Source: Clostridiaceae bacterium (lineage in GTDB: Bacteria; Bacillota; Clostridia; UMGS1883; JAAYMJ01). Taken from it: a stretch of 5,839 bases of DNA. Below the pieces are notes generated by a model. The model did no database searches, was not told where the DNA came from, and saw only the letters and a program-made list of their open reading frames with translations. Location of the stretch: the NCBI GenBank assembly GCA_012521455.1, contig JAAYMJ010000035.1, positions 1 to 5,839 of the forward strand, read 5' to 3'. The translations under genes were made by a program, and so were the position numbers. How positions within the stretch are numbered: position 1 is the stretch's first letter; each line of letters begins with the position of its first letter. This document shows positions 4,618 to 5,839 of this stretch, in pieces.

Positions 4618-5839
4618 TTATTTTACCACAAGATTTACAAGTTTTCCAGGCACTACAATAACTTTTACTATTTCTTTCCCCTCGGTTAACGCCTTAACTT
4701 CATCGCTTTCCAAAACAACTTTTTCAAGTTCTTCCTTGCTTAAACTTGCGCTGACCACTTTCTTTGCCCTGATTTTTCCGCAAACCTGAATTACAATTTC
4801 CACCTCGTCGTCAATGGTTTTTGCCTCGTCGTAGGTGGGCCAGCTGGACTGGGCAATTGTGCCTAAAAATCCTTGAAGCTGCCATAATTCTTCCGTGATA
4901 TGGGGTGCAAATGGGTTTAAAAGGGTTAAGAAAGTCTTAAATTCTGCCTTTGTAACTGAGCCTTTTTTGTAACATTCGTTCACAAAGCTCATCATTGCGG
5001 CAATAGCTGTATTAAACTTCATCTTTTCAATATCGTCGGACACTTTCTTTATAAGCTTGTGAACTGAATTTTCAAGTTCCTTGCTGTAAGTATCCCCCTC
5101 TACCACCATATTCTGCATATTCCAGACTCTTTCCAAAAACTTGTAGCAGCCTTTTACGCCGTTTGTGGACCACGGGGTTGCCAAATCAAAGGCGCCGATA
5201 AACATTTCATATACCCTGAAGGCGTCAGCGCCCACTTCGTTTATAACATCATCGGGATTTATAACATTTCCCCTTGATTTTGACATCTTTTCCCCGTTTT
5301 CGCCCAAAATCATGCCGTGGGAAGTTCTCTTCTGATATGGCTCTTTTGTATTTACAACGCCGATATCATACAAGAACTTGTGCCAAAAACGGGAGTACAA
5401 AACGTGCAAGGTGGTATGTTCCATGCCCCCGTTATACCAGTCCACGTTCATCCAGTAGTCAAGCTCTTCTTTTGACGCCAATTCCTTGTCATTGTGGGGG
5501 TCGCAGTACCTTAAGAAATACCAGCTTGAACCCGCCCACTGGGGCATGGTGTCGGTTTCCCGCTTTGCGGGTTTCCCGCATTTGGGGCATGTGGTGTTTA
5601 CCCATTCGGTTATATTTGCAAGGGGGGATTCCCCGTTATCCATCGGCTCAAAGCTTTCAACCTCGGGCAAAGTCAAAGGAAGCTCGCTTTCGGGGATTGC
5701 CACCCATCCGCAGTCTTCACAGTGAACAAGCGGGATGGGCTCGCCCCAGTAGCGCTGGCGGGAAAATACCCAGTCGCGGAGCTTGTAGTTTACTTTTCTC
5801 TTTCCAATACCCTTTTTTTCTATATATTCAATCATTTTA
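4618..5839 (-). CDS. leuS: Leucyl-tRNA synthetase, C-terminal half (5' part off the window)
   Basis: LeuRS joins leucine to tRNA-Leu in the cytosol. About 406 codons are visible of a protein normally near 800-870 residues. The HIGH motif and most of the CP1 editing domain are beyond the right edge. Upstream of the Met at 5835 the frame stays open (Lys precedes it), so that Met is internal. Counting from it: [19 protein letters not shown] (15-33) re-enters the catalytic fold; a zinc-ribbon insert has C39, C42, C83 and C86; then [16 protein letters not shown] and [16 protein letters not shown]; the ATP loop is KMSKS at 183-187 in [13 protein letters not shown]. The anticodon-binding helical domain follows (~225-340, with [14 protein letters not shown]), then the C-terminal domain ending GKLVNLVVK. 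No lesion is seen. The gene ends in its own terminator; its promoter, and any T-box leader as is common for Firmicute synthetase genes, would lie off the window. Confidence 0.98.
   Translation of the reverse strand, partial: KMIEYIEKKGIGKRKVNYKLRDWVFSRQRYWGEPIPLVHCEDCGWVAIPESELPLTLPEVESFEPMDNGESPLANITEWVNTTCPKCGKPAKRETDTMPQWAGSSWYFLRYCDPHNDKELASKEELDYWMNVDWYNGGMEHTTLHVLYSRFWHKFLYDIGVVNTKEPYQKRTSHGMILGENGEKMSKSRGNVINPDDVINEVGADAFRVYEMFIGAFDLATPWSTNGVKGCYKFLERVWNMQNMVVEGDTYSKELENSVHKLIKKVSDDIEKMKFNTAIAAMMSFVNECYKKGSVTKAEFKTFLTLLNPFAPHITEELWQLQGFLGTIAQSSWPTYDEAKTIDDEVEIVIQVCGKIRAKKVVSASLSKEELEKVVLESDEVKALTEGKEIVKVIVVPGKLVNLVVK

Noticed and set aside
5486..5725. 79-codon plus-strand open frame opposite leuS
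   Set aside because: It is a shadow of the LeuRS zinc-insert region, which is conserved on the other strand.
1..5839. CRISPR array, insertion sequence, phage or toxin-antitoxin content
   Set aside because: No regularly spaced repeats, transposase or integrase motifs, or paired small genes were seen; all inverted repeats but the small one at 4339-4359 are explained as terminators. The tRNA shows no duplicated 3' end elsewhere in the window that would mark an integration site.

Overview
The window looks like a chromosomal segment of a low-to-moderate-GC Clostridia-type Firmicute. The grounds are AT-rich intergenic DNA, hairpin-plus-T-run terminators, G-rich Shine-Dalgarno sites, a LeuRS with the bacterial layout and a tRNA-Thr with encoded CCA. 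This is inferred from style and gene content; no marker in the window fixes the genus.

Layout, left to right. (1) Bases 1-1008, plus strand: the C-terminal part of a glycoside hydrolase family 43-like enzyme with a C-terminal F5/8 type C (discoidin/CBM32-like) sugar-binding domain, cut by the left edge. (2) Bases 1009-1257: a convergent junction with two strong inverted-repeat terminators. (3) Bases 1258-2511, minus strand: a 417-residue HD-domain protein. Its C-terminal half has a complete YfbR-type phosphohydrolase signature. Its N-terminal half looks like a second, degenerate HD unit. (4) Bases 2599-3288, minus strand: an aspartate/glutamate racemase-superfamily enzyme very close in pattern to E. 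coli YgeA, with its own terminator. (5) Bases 3433-3507, minus strand: tRNA-Thr(CGT) with its own terminator. (6) Bases 3546-4214, minus strand: RadC, preceded by a near-consensus extended -10 promoter. (7) Bases 4215-4617: a 403-bp gap with the radC promoter, the leuS terminator and otherwise no recognisable gene. (8) Bases 4618-5839, minus strand: the C-terminal half of leucyl-tRNA synthetase, cut by the right edge.

The minus-strand genes are separate transcription units rather than one pathway operon. leuS, ygeA, the HD gene and the tRNA each end in a terminator. radC and the tRNA have none between them and may be co-transcribed. They are housekeeping or metabolic genes: translation (leuS, tRNA-Thr), D-amino-acid metabolism (ygeA), an uncharacterised probable nucleotide phosphohydrolase (HD protein) and a RadC-family protein. 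The plus-strand glycosidase differs: it runs the other way, is insulated by terminators, and uses the leucine codon CTA far more than its neighbours (7 of 27 leucines, against none in the visible leuS and HD genes). It may belong to a carbohydrate-use locus off the left edge.

No mobile element, CRISPR array or obvious defence system was found. The least ordinary item is the apparent tandem active/degenerate HD architecture.
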